37,139 bases of DNA from Rhizobiaceae bacterium (lineage in GTDB: Bacteria; Pseudomonadota; Alphaproteobacteria; Rhizobiales; Rhizobiaceae). How positions within the stretch are numbered: the stretch's first letter is position 1; the number at the start of each line of letters is the position of its first letter. The stretch spans positions 1 to 37,139 of the forward strand of contig JAMLJD010000041.1 of assembly GCA_023953775.1 (NCBI GenBank). The letters run 5' to 3'. The position numbers and the translations under genes are program-made. Under the pieces are notes generated by a model. It saw only the letters and a list, made by a program, of their open reading frames with translations. It was not told the origin of the DNA and ran no database searches. Below are positions 36,299 through 37,139 of this stretch, one piece after another.

Positions 36299-37139
36299 AT
36301 GGTCAGTGAAGCCCCGCCCTTTTGGTGGAAGCCGTCGGACTGGCGACCGTATTTTCTCTATCCGCTGTCTTATGCGTACGGCAGGATCGCCAGCCGCCGG
36401 CTAGAGAATGCGAAGCGGCAACACGTTGACGCGCCGGTCCTGTGCGTCGGCAACCTGACTGTCGGAGGGCAGGGCAAGACGCCGGTTGCCGTGGCGATGG
36501 CCGCCGCAGCCAAGCGGGCCGGGTTCAAGCCGGGGTTTCTCTCGAGAGGCCACGGCGGCAGCCTGTCTCATCCGCGGCTGGTCGATGCCGACCATGACCT
36601 CGCGCGGCATGTCGGCGACGAGCCGCTTCTGCTTGCCCGTCACGCTCCGGTAGCGGTGACACCGGACCGCGCGGCCGGCGCCAAGCTTCTGCTCGAAAAC
36701 GGCATCGACTTCCTGATCATGGACGACGGCTTTCAGAGCGCACGTATCCATATCGACTATGCGTTGATCGTCATCGACGGCCTGCGCGGCATCGGCAACG
36801 GGCACGTCATTCCCGGCGGCCCGCTGCGCGCGCCGCTGACCGATCAGATGCGCCTTGCCGACGCCGTATTGAAGATGGGCGAGGGGGCGGCATCCGACCC
36901 CGTCGTCCGCAACGCCGCACGCGCTGGAAAGCCCGTCTACGAAGCTCGTACGAGACCGCGCCCGGCCGGCATTTCGGGCAAGCGCGTGCTGGCATTCGCC
37001 GGAATCGGCTTTCCCGACAAGTTCTTTTCGACCGTTGAGGAGGCTGGCGGCAAGCTAGCGCTCACCCGCTCCTTCGGCGACCATCACATCTACACGGACG
37101 AGGACGTCGAGGAGCTGTGGAAGGTTGCGCGGTCGGGCG
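36299..37139 (+). CDS. lpxK: LpxK, tetraacyldisaccharide 4'-kinase (N-terminal part, cut by window end)
   Basis: The first 280 codons of the kinase that phosphorylates lipid A at the 4' position at the inner membrane. It shows the P-loop GNLTVGGQGKTP (51-62), FLSRGHGG, VGDEPLLLA and MDDGFQ (141-146), then GPLRAP; family length is about 330-350 residues, so about 60 are missing at the right. The residue before GKT is Gln where Thr or Ala is more common. The start at 36299 follows waaA by 2 bases. The kinase acts after LpxB and supplies the substrate for WaaA. Confidence 0.95.
   Translation, partial: MVSEAPPFWWKPSDWRPYFLYPLSYAYGRIASRRLENAKRQHVDAPVLCVGNLTVGGQGKTPVAVAMAAAAKRAGFKPGFLSRGHGGSLSHPRLVDADHDLARHVGDEPLLLARHAPVAVTPDRAAGAKLLLENGIDFLIMDDGFQSARIHIDYALIVIDGLRGIGNGHVIPGGPLRAPLTDQMRLADAVLKMGEGAASDPVVRNAARAGKPVYEARTRPRPAGISGKRVLAFAGIGFPDKFFSTVEEAGGKLALTRSFGDHHIYTDEDVEELWKVARSG

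Overview
The window reads as a GC-rich alphaproteobacterial chromosome segment of the order Hyphomicrobiales (Rhizobiaceae-like). The basis is a short-form HisG encoded with HisZ, a CIRCE-controlled groESL operon, and the gene orders his / groESL / HAD hydrolase / ribF / ileS and pmbA / CysQ-type phosphatase / DUF4170 / acyltransferase / waaA / lpxK, which I recall from rhizobial genomes. No rRNA, tRNA, CRISPR array or complete insertion sequence was seen. Product calls come from reading motifs, not from database searches.

Layout: 1-950 is the end of a histidine operon (hisZ end, hisG). 1081-3111 holds a glutathione S-transferase-like protein and a FAD-dependent pyridine-nucleotide reductase, each behind a recognisable promoter. 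3296-6547 holds a large MHYT-PAS-GGDEF-EAL cyclic-di-GMP protein, convergent with a small PAS-like protein. 6548-7139 is non-coding: an AT-rich island, the groEL terminator, and a duplicated remnant of a groEL 3' end. groEL and groES follow on the minus strand with promoter and CIRCE operator. 9589-14993 (minus) is an unusual block: a membrane protein with a catalytically dead EAL-like domain followed by two tandem paralogues with a TadE/TadG-like N-terminal membrane segment and a von Willebrand factor A domain. 15168-18528 holds a HAD-IIA phosphatase, ribF and two short-chain dehydrogenases. Then come a MipA/OmpV outer-membrane protein, ileS behind a candidate isoleucine-rich attenuator leader, a lipoprotein, tadA (minus), an RluB-type pseudouridine synthase with a long basic tail, rsmD, a periplasmic M16 peptidase pair, a patatin phospholipase, and a MATE transporter (minus). 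The last 5.4 kb is a compact operon: pmbA, a CysQ/IMPase-type phosphatase, DUF4170, an acyltransferase-like protein, waaA (Kdo transferase) and lpxK (lipid A 4'-kinase, cut by the window end).

Two themes deserve a second look. First, the right part carries many reading-frame breaks (SDR2, rluB, MATE, pmbA, the phosphatase). Most are one-base losses, several in homopolymers, and the protein sequence on either side stays well conserved; correcting them restores normal family lengths. This points to consensus errors rather than gene decay, but only reads can decide. Second, three candidate structures are not explained by ordinary annotation: the duplicated groEL terminus (a recombination scar or an assembly join), the ileS leader with overlapping hairpins, and the tandem vWA plus dead-EAL module.
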